In this document: in pieces, positions 1-8,850 of the stretch
Numbering within the stretch: position 1 is the first letter of the stretch
Layout: each line of letters starts with the position of its first letter
Source: Scrofimicrobium sp. R131
GTDB lineage: Bacteria > Actinomycetota > Actinomycetes > Actinomycetales > Actinomycetaceae
Assembly (NCBI RefSeq): GCF_040256745.1
Contig: NZ_CP138335.1
Span: 1,984,001 to 2,048,000 of the forward strand
Direction of reading: 5' to 3'
Length of the DNA: 64,000 nt
Program-made: the position numbers and the translations under genes
Notes under the pieces: model-generated
Seen by the model: only the letters and a program-made list of their open reading frames with translations
Database searches by the model: none
Told to the model about the DNA's origin: nothing

Positions 1-147
1 GATCTGGCCCTCCGCCTCGGCCTGGGCCAGCGCGTAGGCAAACGGGGCGTTTCGGGAGCCGGGGCAGTAGGCCGCGACGGGCACGCGGGCCGCCAGCAGG
101 GTGGCGATCAGGGTTTGCGCGGTCAGGATGGACGGGTTCTCAGTCAC
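1..147 (-). CDS. menD: MenD N-terminal fragment (SEPHCHC synthase), runs off the window
   Basis: Only the first 49 codons are inside the window. Read on the minus strand from a GTG at 147-145, the protein contains the motif CPGSRNAPFAYAL, typical of the N-terminal thiamine-pyrophosphate-binding domain of MenD, which makes SEPHCHC from isochorismate and 2-oxoglutarate in menaquinone synthesis. A good ribosome binding site (GGAGGTG) lies about 7 nt upstream, inside the end of menC. The start overlaps the menC stop by 8 nt, so translation is probably coupled. The assignment rests on a short fragment but fits the menC neighbour well. Confidence 0.85.
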   Translation of the reverse strand, partial: MTENPSILTAQTLIATLLAARVPVAAYCPGSRNAPFAYALAQAEAEGQI

Positions 148-1189
148 GGGCGTTCACCTCCGTCAGCATGGCTTCAGTTCGGGCCAGCCAGCGTTCCACC
201 ACCGAGCGGTCAGCGGCGCCGGCCACGGGCTCGGCCGTGAGTACGCGGGCAGCCCGGGCCACGTCCAGGTTTCCGCCGGCCGAGCGGAGCGGCTCAGCCA
301 CGACGTCGGTGGCCAGCAGCCGGGCGGTGTCGAGGCCGCAGGCGTGAGGCAGGTCGGGCAGGGCCGCCGCCAGTTGAACCCCCGCCGCCAGCCCGTACGA
401 GGTGTCGATGGCGGAGGAGACCACCACCGGGAGCGGGAGCTGCCCGGCCAGGTCGAGGGCGGCCCGGACCCCGCCGAGCGGGGCCACTTTGATCACGGCC
501 AGGTCGACTGCCCCGACCACGCTAAACGGGTCGTCGGCCCGGCGGATCGACTCGTCGGCGGCGATGGGCGGCTCCACCCGCTCGCGCACGGCGGCCAGGT
601 CTTCAACCTCCCAGCAGGGCTGCTCCACGTATTCCAGCCCACCCACCGGGCCGGCCGCCCGCTGCAGGAACTCAATGGCGGCGCAGGCTTCGTCCCGGCT
701 CCAACTGCCGTTGACGTCGATCCGAACGCGCGCGTCGGCGCCGAACTGGTCGGCCAGCACCTCGGCCACCGCCGCCACCCGGGCCGCGTCGGCGTCCAGG
801 TCTACCCGCGGGTCGGCCACTTTGATTTTGGCGGTCCGACACCCCGCCTCCGCCGCCCGGGCGGCCGCCGCTGCGGGCGAGCTGACCGGGATGGTCACGT
901 TGACCGGCACCTCGGTTCGGACCGGCGCCGGACCCGGCCGTGTCGCCTGGGCGAGGGCGCTGCGCAACCACTGGGCCGCCTCGTCCGGCTGATAGTCCAG
1001 GAACGGCGCGCATTCGCCCCAACCGTGCGGGCCGTGCACCAGCAGGCCCTCCCGGGAGTTCACCCCGCGAAAGGTGGTGGTCAGCGGCAGGTGAAAGATG
1101 ATCGTGCGATCGATTCCGAGGTCCTCCCACCGGGTGGGGTGGCTCCACTCGGTCAGGGGCACATCCGTGAGCATAAGAGAAGTTGACAC
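140..1189 (-). CDS. menC: o-succinylbenzoate synthase MenC
   Basis: MenC dehydrates SHCHC to o-succinylbenzoate in menaquinone synthesis. The 349-residue protein has the enolase-superfamily layout: a capping domain, then a barrel with the KxK pair at residues 121-123 (AKIKV), metal ligands in RIDVNG (D158), EYVEQP (E189) and ADES (D212/E213), and the second catalytic lysine in AVIKVAPLGG (K234). The GTG start at 1189 is supported by a TAGACT hexamer at 1201-1196, exactly 6 nt upstream, suggesting a leaderless transcript; the in-frame ATG at codon 6 has no ribosome binding site. menD follows with an 8-nt overlap, so the two form an operon. Confidence 0.93.
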   Translation of the reverse strand: MSTSLMLTDVPLTEWSHPTRWEDLGIDRTIIFHLPLTTTFRGVNSREGLLVHGPHGWGECAPFLDYQPDEAAQWLRSALAQATRPGPAPVRTEVPVNVTIPVSSPAAAAARAAEAGCRTAKIKVADPRVDLDADAARVAAVAEVLADQFGADARVRIDVNGSWSRDEACAAIEFLQRAAGPVGGLEYVEQPCWEVEDLAAVRERVEPPIAADESIRRADDPFSVVGAVDLAVIKVAPLGGVRAALDLAGQLPLPVVVSSAIDTSYGLAAGVQLAAALPDLPHACGLDTARLLATDVVAEPLRSAGGNLDVARAARVLTAEPVAGAADRSVVERWLARTEAMLTEVNARD

Positions 1190-1195
1190 ATGCTG

Positions 1196-1201
1196 AGTCT
1201 A
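1196..1201 (-). promoter_or_regulatory. -10 element of menC (leaderless)
   Basis: TAGACT on the minus strand, followed by 6 nt and the GTG start of menC. In actinobacteria a TANNNT hexamer 6-7 nt before the start codon usually marks a transcript beginning at the start codon. This supports the GTG start. Confidence 0.6.
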
Positions 1202-1219
1202 CCTGCGCCGGGGAGCCGC

Positions 1220-1225
1220 TACGCT
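1220..1225 (+). promoter_or_regulatory. -10 element of the small membrane protein gene (leaderless)
   Basis: TACGCT with exactly 6 nt to the ATG at 1232. No other ribosome binding site fits. It lies beside the divergent menC promoter. Confidence 0.5.
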
Positions 1226-1231
1226 GGGGGA

Positions 1232-1531
1232 ATGATCATCCTGGCACTGGCCGCCGGCATCCTGGGGCTGGTGGTGTCGGCCGTCCTGCGCCGCTCCACC
1301 AAACCCCCGACCGGCGGCATCGTCGACGACCGCTTTATCTACCTGTCGCTCCCCGGGTTTTCACTGTTTTTGCTCGGGGTGGGGCTGCTGGGTCTGACCG
1401 TCCCCCTGGCCACCCACGCGCTGGGCCTGGTTGCCACGGTTGGGGCCGGACTGGTGGCGGCGGTCGGCGCCGTGCTGTCCGTTTGGGGGTTGTTTGCGCG
1501 GTCGGTGCCGGGTTGGGCGAAGCCCCGCTAG
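1232..1531 (+). CDS. Small membrane protein of unknown function
   Basis: This 99-residue protein is almost entirely hydrophobic, with three likely membrane segments (about residues 1-19, 40-62 and 65-87) separated by a short polar loop containing TKPPTGG and DDRF. I do not recognise a family. The ATG at 1232 is preferred over an in-frame ATG at 1190 because TACGCT lies exactly 6 nt before it. The gene is divergent from menC and its stop codon overlaps the stop of the convergent VanY-type gene by 4 nt (CTAG). No function can be inferred beyond an integral membrane location. Confidence 0.6.
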   Translation: MIILALAAGILGLVVSAVLRRSTKPPTGGIVDDRFIYLSLPGFSLFLLGVGLLGLTVPLATHALGLVATVGAGLVAAVGAVLSVWGLFARSVPGWAKPR

Positions 1532-2820
1532 CGCCCCTGCAGCGCCATCCACTCGGCATAGCCGATTGGGTTCAGCTGCGACTTGATCTTGTACACCACC
1601 GCCGGGGTCGGGCCCAGGAAGTCGGCCCGGTCATTTTCCGAGTAGGAGGTGCCAAACTCGTAGTGCCACGGCTCGGGCCGGTCGGTGTCGGGGCCCAGGG
1701 CTGAGGGCAGGCGGAAACCGTAGCTGGGGCCGTGCTCCAGCATCCAGCTCACCTCGGGCGCGTCCCAGGTGGAGAAAATGTCCCAGTTGAAGTCAATGGC
1801 CTGACCGAACCCGTGGTTGGACTGACCCGGAATCGCGGTCATGTCGGGCGCATCCCAGTGCACCTGGTACTGGGAGGCCAGATCGCGGTAACCGTTCAAA
1901 ATGGGCAGGTCCGTGCCGAACTGGAGGTGGTAGGCCTCGTTCAGGCGGATGAAGTTGTCCATTGCGGCGCACAGGAGCCGCTCGTTTGGCTGCCAGGGAA
2001 TTGGGCAGAGCAGGTCGTCGGGCAGCTCCCCGTTGGAGACGCCGGTCAGGTCCGGCAGGTTTTGGGCGAGGCGTCGGTCCAGCTCCAACTGGGCGGCGTC
2101 CCCGGCCGCGGTTTCGGCCCGGGCCAGTTCGGTCAGCTGGCCATTCGCCAGGTCGTTGACCCGCATCCTGCCGGTGGCAACGGCCAGTTCCTGCTCGGTG
2201 AGCGCGGCGAGGGCCGAGTCGAACGCGGACGTGGCGGCGGCCAGCGCCCCCTGGTCCAGGGTCGAGCGAGTGATCTTGACCGGAATTGCGCGGGAGGTGC
2301 GCGCCTGAGCGGCCGACAGGGAGGTGACCGAGGTGGCGGCGGCAAACAGGGCGGACCGGGTGAGGTTTCCCTGCTCGTAGGCGCGCATCAGGTTGGTGGG
2401 CACACCGCTGATCAGCAGCCAGGAGGACTGGCCGGGATTGGCCCCGAGTTGGTCGGCCAGGTGGCGGTAGGCGTCGACCGCGTTGGCCCCGGAGTCGGAC
2501 ATCGATTCGAGCAGCGACAGGTTGGTTTCGTCCACCCGGCCGAGGCTCTGCCGGACCGCGCTAAGCAGGGCGGCATCCCCGGCGGCGGGGGCCAGCTCAA
2601 CCAGGTAGTCGCGTTTGACCGTCTCTGCGGGAACCGGGCTCTTAGCGGAGGCGAGGCGGGGGGCGCTGAAACCGGTGGCCACGATCAGCAGCAGGGCCAG
2701 GAGCACGACGATGCCCGGGCTCAGCCGTTGACTGACCCGGGGATTGCTCGCCACCACTGCGTGTCGATTCCTCAGTTGCTCATTCACCCGAATGCGTTCT
2801 ACCCGCCTACCGTGCCGCAC
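1528..2820 (-). CDS. VanY-type D-alanyl-D-alanine carboxypeptidase (peptidase M15), membrane-anchored
   Basis: The C-terminal third carries the zinc-carboxypeptidase signature: SNHGFGQAID (H336, D343, the SxHxxGxxxD motif) and EPWH (E383, H386). Such enzymes remove the terminal D-Ala from peptidoglycan stem peptides outside the cell. An N-terminal hydrophobic segment around residues 35-55 acts as signal or anchor, followed by about 200 helical, Ala/Leu-rich residues of unknown role. The start is uncertain: the GTG at 2820 follows a possible -10 TAAACT by 14 nt, and a GTG at 2787 is an alternative. The stop overlaps the convergent upstream gene by 4 nt. Confidence 0.85.
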   Translation of the reverse strand: MRHGRRVERIRVNEQLRNRHAVVASNPRVSQRLSPGIVVLLALLLIVATGFSAPRLASAKSPVPAETVKRDYLVELAPAAGDAALLSAVRQSLGRVDETNLSLLESMSDSGANAVDAYRHLADQLGANPGQSSWLLISGVPTNLMRAYEQGNLTRSALFAAATSVTSLSAAQARTSRAIPVKITRSTLDQGALAAATSAFDSALAALTEQELAVATGRMRVNDLANGQLTELARAETAAGDAAQLELDRRLAQNLPDLTGVSNGELPDDLLCPIPWQPNERLLCAAMDNFIRLNEAYHLQFGTDLPILNGYRDLASQYQVHWDAPDMTAIPGQSNHGFGQAIDFNWDIFSTWDAPEVSWMLEHGPSYGFRLPSALGPDTDRPEPWHYEFGTSYSENDRADFLGPTPAVVYKIKSQLNPIGYAEWMALQGR

Positions 2821-2865
2821 AGTTATCCAGGAACAGTTTACCGGTCTTGCGGGGGCCTGGGAAGG

Positions 2866-3879
2866 TCAGATTCTTCCCAGTGATCGAACCATCACCGCCT
2901 TGATCGTGTGGAGGCGGTTCTCCGCCTGGTCGAAGACGATTGAGCGCGGCCCTTCGAACACCTCGTTGGTCACCTCGACCCCTTCCAGCCCGAACTGCTG
3001 GTAGACCTGGCGGCCAATGGTCGTGTTCAGGTCGTGGAACGCGGGCAGGCAGTGCATGAACTTGGCGTTCGGACCCGCGGTGGCCATCAGCGCCTCGTCG
3101 ACTCGATAGGGCCGCAACAGCTGGATCCGTTCCGCCCAAACCTCGGCCGGCTCGCCCATCGAAACCCAGATATCGGTGTGGACAAAGTCGACCCCGGCCA
3201 CCGCGGCCAGGTCCTCCGTCACGGTGATCCGGGCCCCGGTTTGGGCGGCAATTTCTTCCGCCTGGGCAATGACGTCGGCGGGGGGCCATAGGGCCTCTGG
3301 GGCGACGATCCGCACGTCGGCGCCCAGCAGCGCGCCGTTGACCAGCAGCGACCGACCCGTGTTGAACCGGGCATCGCCGACGTAGGCGTAGGCAACCTCG
3401 CTCAGGTTACGGCCCCCGGCGTGCTCTTTCATGGTCAGGGAGTCCGCCAGCATCTGGGTCGGGTGCCACTCGTCGGTGAGACCGTTCCAGACCGGGACCC
3501 CCGACAGCTCCGCCAGCGTCTCGACACTGCTCTGCCGGTCGCCCCGGTACTCGATCCCGTCGAAAAAGCGTCCCAGCACCCGCGCGGTGTCAGCCACCGA
3601 CTCCTTGTGTCCCAGCTGGGAGCCACTGGGGTCCAGGTAGGTGGTGGAGGCGCCCTGGTCGGCCGCGGCCACCTCGAACGCGCACCGGGTTCGGGTGGAG
3701 GTCTTCTCAAACACGAGGGCAATGTTGCGGCCCCGCAGGTAGGGAACCTCGGTCCCGGTTCGCTTCTGTTCTTTTAGGATTCCGGCCAGTTCAATCAGGT
3801 CGGCCCACTGCTGAGCGGTGAAATCCGTTTCGCGCAGCAGGTGGGATCCGGGGGCAAAATAGCGGGAAAGATCAGTCAT
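2866..3879 (-). CDS. argF: Ornithine carbamoyltransferase
   Basis: This enzyme transfers the carbamoyl group between carbamoyl phosphate and ornithine to form citrulline (or the reverse, in arginine fermentation). The 337-residue protein has the carbamoyl-phosphate motif STRTR (residues 61-65), the LGHKES segment and the ornithine-binding HCLPAFHD near the C-terminus. The sequence resembles the Escherichia coli ArgF / ArcB branch, so biosynthetic and catabolic roles cannot be separated here; no arcA, arcC or other arg gene is nearby. The ATG at 3879 is chosen because TACCCT lies exactly 6 nt upstream. It is divergent from menB with only 50 bp between start codons. Confidence 0.9.
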   Translation of the reverse strand: MTDLSRYFAPGSHLLRETDFTAQQWADLIELAGILKEQKRTGTEVPYLRGRNIALVFEKTSTRTRCAFEVAAADQGASTTYLDPSGSQLGHKESVADTARVLGRFFDGIEYRGDRQSSVETLAELSGVPVWNGLTDEWHPTQMLADSLTMKEHAGGRNLSEVAYAYVGDARFNTGRSLLVNGALLGADVRIVAPEALWPPADVIAQAEEIAAQTGARITVTEDLAAVAGVDFVHTDIWVSMGEPAEVWAERIQLLRPYRVDEALMATAGPNAKFMHCLPAFHDLNTTIGRQVYQQFGLEGVEVTNEVFEGPRSIVFDQAENRLHTIKAVMVRSLGRI

Positions 3880-3885
3880 TACTTC

Positions 3886-3891
3886 AGGGTA
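3886..3891 (-). promoter_or_regulatory. -10 element of the ornithine carbamoyltransferase gene (leaderless)
   Basis: TACCCT on the minus strand, 6 nt before the ATG at 3879. The divergent menB -10 element lies only 26 bp away, so the two promoters must overlap in their -35 regions. Confidence 0.55.
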
Positions 3892-3917
3892 CCGGATCGA
3901 CCTGTCGGCGCACCGCA

Positions 3918-3923
3918 TACACT
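3918..3923 (+). promoter_or_regulatory. -10 element of menB (leaderless)
   Basis: TACACT, 6 nt before the ATG at 3930. No Shine-Dalgarno sequence is present. Confidence 0.6.
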
Positions 3924-3929
3924 TAACTC

Positions 3930-4874
3930 ATGAGCAGCCTTCCTTTTGTCTCCGACACGTTTGACCCCGCCCGCTGGCAGGAGGTCCCCGGTTTCACCTT
4001 CACCGACATCACCTACCATCGCGGCCGGTCCCGCGGGCCCCAGGACGGGGCTCCGACCGGCGCTCCCCTGCCCTGGGTTCGGATCGCCTTCGACCGGCCC
4101 GAGGTGCGGAACGCCTTCCGCCCCCAGACGGTGGACGAGTTGCTGGTGGCACTGGAGGATGCCCGCACCAACTCGGAGGTGGCCGCGGTGATCGTCACCG
4201 GGAACGGCCCCTCCGCCAAGGACGGGGGCTACGCCTTCAGTTCGGGCGGCGACCAGCGGGTGCGGGGGAAAGAGGGCTACCAGTACGGCCCCGCCGGCGA
4301 CGCCCAGAGTCGGGCCCGCCACGGTCGGCTGCACATTTTGGAGGTTCAGCGCCTGATTCGCGCCACCCCGAAACCGGTGATCGCCGCGGTGAACGGGTGG
4401 GCCGCCGGGGGCGGACACTCCCTGGCGGTCGTCTGCGACCTGGCGGTGGCCAGCGCGGAGCACGCGCAGTTCATGCAGACCGACGCCAACGTCGGCTCCT
4501 TCGATGCGGGTTACGGCTCTGCCCTGCTGGCCCGCCAGGTGGGGGATCGCCGGGCCCGGGAAATCTTCTTCCTCGCCCGTCCCTACACCGCGCAGCAGGC
4601 GGAGTCGTGGGGGGCGGTCAACCAGGCGGTGCCCCACGCCCAGTTGGAGGAAACGGCCCTGGAGTACTGCCGGATCATCGCCACCAAGTCCCCGCAGGCG
4701 ATCAGGATGCTGAAGTATGCGTTCAACCTGGTGGACGACGGGTTAGCCGGACAGCAGATGTTTGCCGGTGAGGCCACCCGGCTGGCCTACATGACCGAGG
4801 AGGCCCGGGAGGGACGCGACGCTTTCCTGGAGAAGCGGGACCCAGATTGGAGCCAGTTCCCCTACTACTACTAG
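3930..4874 (+). CDS. menB: 1,4-dihydroxy-2-naphthoyl-CoA synthase MenB
   Basis: MenB closes the second naphthoquinone ring by an intramolecular Claisen reaction on o-succinylbenzoyl-CoA. The 314-residue length equals that of the mycobacterial enzyme as I recall it. Crotonase-fold features are visible: FSSGGDQR (about 103-110), the oxyanion segment VNGWAAGGGHS (154-164), and TDANVG...FDAGYG with aspartates at 185 and 192. The C-terminus ends in the aromatic FPYYY tail typical of MenB. The start has a leaderless-type promoter. The stop overlaps that of the convergent L,D-transpeptidase gene by 4 nt (CTAG). Confidence 0.96.
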   Translation: MSSLPFVSDTFDPARWQEVPGFTFTDITYHRGRSRGPQDGAPTGAPLPWVRIAFDRPEVRNAFRPQTVDELLVALEDARTNSEVAAVIVTGNGPSAKDGGYAFSSGGDQRVRGKEGYQYGPAGDAQSRARHGRLHILEVQRLIRATPKPVIAAVNGWAAGGGHSLAVVCDLAVASAEHAQFMQTDANVGSFDAGYGSALLARQVGDRRAREIFFLARPYTAQQAESWGAVNQAVPHAQLEETALEYCRIIATKSPQAIRMLKYAFNLVDDGLAGQQMFAGEATRLAYMTEEAREGRDAFLEKRDPDWSQFPYYY

Positions 4875-6313
4875 TAGTGGCTGACCACCTTCGTGCCCAT
4901 GTCCGCCCAGTCGTAAATGAACTTGGCGTCCACCGGCTGCATGTTGACGCATCCGTGCGAGCCACCGGGGCCGGTCCAACCGAAGGATGAACGCCAGGGC
5001 GCCCCGTGGAAGGCGTAGCCGCCGTGGAAGTAGGTCACCCAGGGCACGTCCTCAGTCAGGTACTTCGAGCCGTCGACGTTCTCGCCGCGCATGTCCTGCA
5101 GCTCGTACTTCAGGTAGACGTTGAACTCGCCGTCCACCGTTGGGGTGCGGGGTTCGCCCGGGACCATGTACCAGGGGCCGCCGACAACATCGGTGCCCTC
5201 GTAGGCGGTGACGGTGGCGTTGGTCAGGTTCAGGTCCAGCCACTTCTCACCCTCGGCCGGGCGGTAGATCCAGTCTTCCGTCCCGGGCAGGGCCGGCCGG
5301 TCCGTCCAGGTGGCCGGCAGGTCGTCGTAGGTGAAGTCAAAGGACAGGTCGGAGCTGGATCGGAGCGCCTGCTCGAAGGCCGGCGCCACCTCGGCCACGT
5401 TGTTCACCCCGTAGCCGTCTTCGGCGGGCAGGGAGGTGGCGACGACGTTGCCGCTGGCATCCACATTTCGCAGTCCGTTGACCGGCTGGTCTGTCGTTTC
5501 GTCGGCGAAGTCCTGCGCCCACTTGGTCACCAGGTCCGCCTTCAGGGTGGGATGATACCCGTCGTCCCCCTGCTTGAACTCGATCCAGGACACCCGGGTG
5601 TCGTGATCGGGCGAGGTGGAATCGGGGTAGTTGTCGTTCAGCGTCAGCTCAGCGGTCAGGAAGTGGTTGGCTTCCTGCACGGCCGCGGTCGCTGCCTCCG
5701 TGGTGATGGCGGGGTCCTGGACCGACACGGGGGCGGTCACAGAGGCCGGTTGCAGAGACTGGGCGGCCCGCTCCAGTTCCCCGCGGAGGGCATCCCGATC
5801 GACCGTCTGGCCCGGCTGCGCCTCTTTGGCAAAGAAGGTGCCCGAATCGGGATCGTAGACGGCGGCCGCGTCGACCGCCCCCGACTGTTCCGGCCCGATC
5901 AAAGAGTCGGCGAAAGTCCCGAACGCGGCGTCGTCCACCGTCACCACCGGTTCAATCTGAACGGTCCCGAACAGGCCGCGCAGGAACCCGCCGACCGAGC
6001 GCGAGGCTGCCAGCACCTGGTCAACCGTGGCCGCCTCGTCCACCTTGACCCCGGCCTCAGCCAGGACGACCGGCTGCGGGTCGGCGTCAAGCACGGTGAG
6101 CTGCACCTGCTGGTCTGCCTGGTGCGACTTCAGGGTCTGCGCCAGCGCGGCCTGAGTTTGGCCCCCGACGGAGATTTCACCGATTTTCGCTCCCGGGAGA
6201 GCGTGGGTGCGGAAAAAGAAAAACAGTGACGTAACCGCAATCACTAAAATCAGCAAAATGATCGAGAGCACAAAGACAATTTGGCGGGGCCGGGTGGAGA
6301 GAAGATTCTTCAT
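4871..6313 (-). CDS. L,D-transpeptidase (YkuD domain) with N-terminal PG-binding repeats
   Basis: The enzyme likely forms 3-3 cross-links in peptidoglycan or attaches proteins to it. Residues 10-35 form a single membrane anchor (type II topology). The middle resembles putative peptidoglycan-binding repeats (PG_binding_4 type), and the C-terminal ~120 residues are a YkuD domain with HGAPWR and the catalytic SHGCVN motif (Cys about 455). The gene is single, facing menB, with a 4-nt stop overlap. A TAGAAT hexamer at 6328-6323 sits 9 nt before the ATG, which would give a leader of only 2-3 nt. Confidence 0.92.
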   Translation of the reverse strand: MKNLLSTRPRQIVFVLSIILLILVIAVTSLFFFFRTHALPGAKIGEISVGGQTQAALAQTLKSHQADQQVQLTVLDADPQPVVLAEAGVKVDEAATVDQVLAASRSVGGFLRGLFGTVQIEPVVTVDDAAFGTFADSLIGPEQSGAVDAAAVYDPDSGTFFAKEAQPGQTVDRDALRGELERAAQSLQPASVTAPVSVQDPAITTEAATAAVQEANHFLTAELTLNDNYPDSTSPDHDTRVSWIEFKQGDDGYHPTLKADLVTKWAQDFADETTDQPVNGLRNVDASGNVVATSLPAEDGYGVNNVAEVAPAFEQALRSSSDLSFDFTYDDLPATWTDRPALPGTEDWIYRPAEGEKWLDLNLTNATVTAYEGTDVVGGPWYMVPGEPRTPTVDGEFNVYLKYELQDMRGENVDGSKYLTEDVPWVTYFHGGYAFHGAPWRSSFGWTGPGGSHGCVNMQPVDAKFIYDWADMGTKVVSHY

Positions 6314-6383
6314 GATGCAGCCATTCTATCGGCCCGCAGAGCCGCTGACGATGTTGGGTGGCCAACACGGAAAGACTGTGTCC

Positions 6384-6389
6384 TAAAGT
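6384..6389 (+). promoter_or_regulatory. -10 element of menE (leaderless)
   Basis: TAAAGT, exactly 6 nt before the ATG at 6396. Confidence 0.55.
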
Positions 6390-6395
6390 AGATTC

Positions 6396-7553
6396 ATGCC
6401 CGCAAGTACCACCCCGGAATTCCCGGCAGAGATCATTCGCGTCCGGTTGGAGCAAAGCTCCGTTGACCTGCTCGTAGAGGCCATCAAACAGCGGCTATTT
6501 GGGACGGTACGACGCCCGCTGATCGTGCTGGGAACAGAGGACAAACAGGTCGAAAAGGCACTGCAAAACCTGCCTCCAGCGACCCTGACTTCAGATGTGA
6601 TTTTGGCCACTTCCGGTTCCACGCGGGGCCGACCGCACCTAGTGGGACTGTCCTGGGAGGCGCTGAGAGCTTCGGCCGGTCGCACCATCGACTTTCTCGG
6701 CCCGGCTCGGTGGCTGCTGCCGCTGCCCCCGCACCACATCGCCGGGTTCCAGGTGCTGGTGCGCAGCGTCCTGCTCGGGGTCTCCCCCCTGGTGGTCGGC
6801 CGAACCGAGGACATTCCCGCCGCCGTGGCCGCCGCCCGGGAGCCACTCATCACCTCGCTGGTGCCCACCCAGTTGCGCCGACTCCAGGGCGAAGACCTGT
6901 CCGGCCTGAGCCGGATCCTGGTGGGCGGGGCTCGACTCGACCCGGCACTCGCCCGCCAGTGCGCCCACCTGCCGCTGGTAACCACCTACGGAATGACCGA
7001 AACCTGCGGCGGGTGCGTCTACAACTCCCGCCCCCTGCCGGGCATCGGGGTGCGGATCGAGTCCGGCCTGGTGCACCTGTCCGGGCCGGTGCTAATGGAC
7101 GGGTACCTGGGCGAGCCCAGCCCGCTGGTCACCCTGGATGGCACCCGCTACCTGGTCACCAGTGACCTTGGCCGGATGGACGAGGGGCGGCTCACCATCG
7201 AGGGGCGGGCCGACCACGTCATCATCTCCGGTGGGGAAAACCTCTCGCCCGGAACCATCGAGGAGGCGATCGGCAGTTGGCGCCCGGACCTGAACGCGGT
7301 CGTGATCGGGGTGGACGATCCCGACTGGGGTCAGGTCGCCGTCGCGGCGCTGGAGGGGGCGGGGTCGCCGGCCCTGGTTGGTCCCGAGCTTCGCGCCGCC
7401 GTGTCCGCCCAGCTCGGGGCGCACCACGCCCCCCGTGCGGTCGTGTTCGTCGGGGACCTGCCCCTGCTCAGTTCCGGTAAAGTGGATCGTCGCCGACTGG
7501 TTGTCACGGTGACCGAAATGATTAGCAAGCAAGACTGCTGGAGCGTCGATTAA
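6396..7553 (+). CDS. menE: o-succinylbenzoate-CoA ligase MenE
   Basis: MenE activates o-succinylbenzoate with ATP and CoA to make the MenB substrate. The 385-residue protein is short for an ANL-superfamily enzyme but has the core motifs: the P-loop-like ATSGSTRGRP, TTYGMTETCGG in the adenylate site, TSDLG, GGENLSP and the C-terminal catalytic-lysine region SSGKVDRRRL. The short N-terminal domain is usual for actinobacterial MenE. It starts an operon with menA (3 nt gap) and then a small membrane protein gene that has its own -10 element. Confidence 0.92.
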   Translation: MPASTTPEFPAEIIRVRLEQSSVDLLVEAIKQRLFGTVRRPLIVLGTEDKQVEKALQNLPPATLTSDVILATSGSTRGRPHLVGLSWEALRASAGRTIDFLGPARWLLPLPPHHIAGFQVLVRSVLLGVSPLVVGRTEDIPAAVAAAREPLITSLVPTQLRRLQGEDLSGLSRILVGGARLDPALARQCAHLPLVTTYGMTETCGGCVYNSRPLPGIGVRIESGLVHLSGPVLMDGYLGEPSPLVTLDGTRYLVTSDLGRMDEGRLTIEGRADHVIISGGENLSPGTIEEAIGSWRPDLNAVVIGVDDPDWGQVAVAALEGAGSPALVGPELRAAVSAQLGAHHAPRAVVFVGDLPLLSSGKVDRRRLVVTVTEMISKQDCWSVD

Positions 7554-7556
7554 CCC

Positions 7557-8474
7557 ATGAGTTCACACCTACCTGAGCTGCCCGCTCGTCCTACCTGGCG
7601 CGACTGGTTGGAGGGGGCCCGGCTGAGGACCCTGCCGGCCGCGGCCGCTCCGGTCCTGGTTGGGGCCGGGGCCGCAGCTCAACTGGGGGCTTTCTCGTGG
7701 GGGAAATCGGTGCTGGCCCTGCTGGTGGCGCTGCTGCTGCAGGTGGGGGTGAACTTCGCCAACGACTACTCCGACGGCATTCGCGGCACCGACCAGGTGC
7801 GGGTGGGGCCGGTCCGGCTGACCGCCTCGGGCCTGGTGCCGCAGCGGCAGGTGCTGGCGCTGGCCCTGGGCTGTTTTGCCCTGGCGGGGCTGGCGGGCCT
7901 CGCGCTGGTGGCCTGGGCCGGAACCTGGTGGTTCCTGCTGGTGGGGGCCCTGGCGATCGCGGTGGCCTGGTTCTACACCGGGGGGAAGAACCCGTACGGC
8001 TACCTGGGGGTGGGCCTGTCCGAGCTTTTCGTCTTCGTCTTCTTTGGCCTGGTGGCCACGGTGGGCACCAACTGGGTTCAGGCCTATGCGGCTCCAGCCT
8101 GGCTTTGGCTGGCCGCTTCCGGGATGGGCTTGGCCTCCGTCTCCCTGCTGCTGGTGAACAACCTCCGCGACATTCCCACCGACCGGGAGGTGGGGAAGAC
8201 CACCGTCGCCGTGCGGATGGGGGATCGCGCCTCGCGCCTGGTGTTCCTGGCGCTGCTGGTGGCCGCCTCCCTCCTGGGTGCGGGCGGCTTGGCCCTCGGG
8301 GCCAGCTGGGTGTGGGCGCTCTGGCTGGCCGTCGTCCTGCTGGTGGTCAGCATTCCCGCGGCGCTACCCGTGCTGGCCGGCGCCACCGGGCCGGGCCTGA
8401 TCGTGGCCCTGCGCAACACCGGACTGTACACGCTAATCTACGGTGTCCTGGTCGGGGCGCTGCTGGCGCTGTAG
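7557..8474 (+). CDS. menA: 1,4-dihydroxy-2-naphthoate polyprenyltransferase MenA
   Basis: MenA is the membrane prenyltransferase that attaches the polyprenyl tail to dihydroxynaphthoate, giving demethylmenaquinone. The 305-residue protein is a UbiA-family polytopic membrane protein with about eight hydrophobic segments. The first aspartate-rich motif is NDYSDGIRGTD (about residue 65) and the second is NLRDIPTDREVGK (about residue 200), both needed for Mg-diphosphate binding. It begins 3 nt after menE without a clear ribosome binding site, so it is probably translated by coupling. Confidence 0.94.
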   Translation: MSSHLPELPARPTWRDWLEGARLRTLPAAAAPVLVGAGAAAQLGAFSWGKSVLALLVALLLQVGVNFANDYSDGIRGTDQVRVGPVRLTASGLVPQRQVLALALGCFALAGLAGLALVAWAGTWWFLLVGALAIAVAWFYTGGKNPYGYLGVGLSELFVFVFFGLVATVGTNWVQAYAAPAWLWLAASGMGLASVSLLLVNNLRDIPTDREVGKTTVAVRMGDRASRLVFLALLVAASLLGAGGLALGASWVWALWLAVVLLVVSIPAALPVLAGATGPGLIVALRNTGLYTLIYGVLVGALLAL

Positions 8475-8496
8475 CCCGGTCGCGCGCAAACTCAAC

Positions 8497-8502
8497 TATC
8501 CT
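8497..8502 (+). promoter_or_regulatory. -10 element of the PLDc_N-like gene (leaderless)
   Basis: TATCCT, exactly 6 nt before the ATG at 8509, giving this gene its own promoter just after menA. Confidence 0.5.
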
Positions 8503-8508
8503 AGAAAC

Positions 8509-8850
8509 ATGCCAAGAGTCATGCTGTTTGCTTTCGCCATTGGGGTGACGCTGTACGCCCTGCTTGACTGGGGCATGAATTCGAAGTCACAGACGCCCGG
8601 TGGGCTGTCCCGCTGGCTGTGGCTGGCAGTGATCATCATCTTCCCGATCATCGGCCCGGCCGCCTGGGTGATCTTGCGGCTGGTGGGCCAGGCAGAACGC
8701 AAGCGCGGCCCAACCGCGGCGCCCCCGCCTCAACGCGGAGCTCCCGACGACGACTCCGAGTACCTGCGGGAGTGGTCGGACCGGATTGCCCGGCGCCAGC
8801 GGAAGTCCCCTCCCCCGGAAAAGCCGAAGGATGAGGACGAGGAGGATTAG
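8509..8850 (+). CDS. Small PLDc_N-type membrane protein
   Basis: This 113-residue protein has two membrane helices (about residues 3-19 and 35-60) separated by a short loop, resembling the phospholipase D nuclease N-terminal (PLDc_N) family of small membrane proteins; the segment WLAVIIIFPIIGPAAWVI fits that family. The C-terminal half is charged and proline-rich, ending in a run of Glu and Asp, and is probably cytoplasmic and disordered. The role is unknown. The stop overlaps that of the convergent phosphatase gene by 4 nt (TTAG). Confidence 0.65.
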   Translation: MPRVMLFAFAIGVTLYALLDWGMNSKSQTPGGLSRWLWLAVIIIFPIIGPAAWVILRLVGQAERKRGPTAAPPPQRGAPDDDSEYLREWSDRIARRQRKSPPPEKPKDEDEED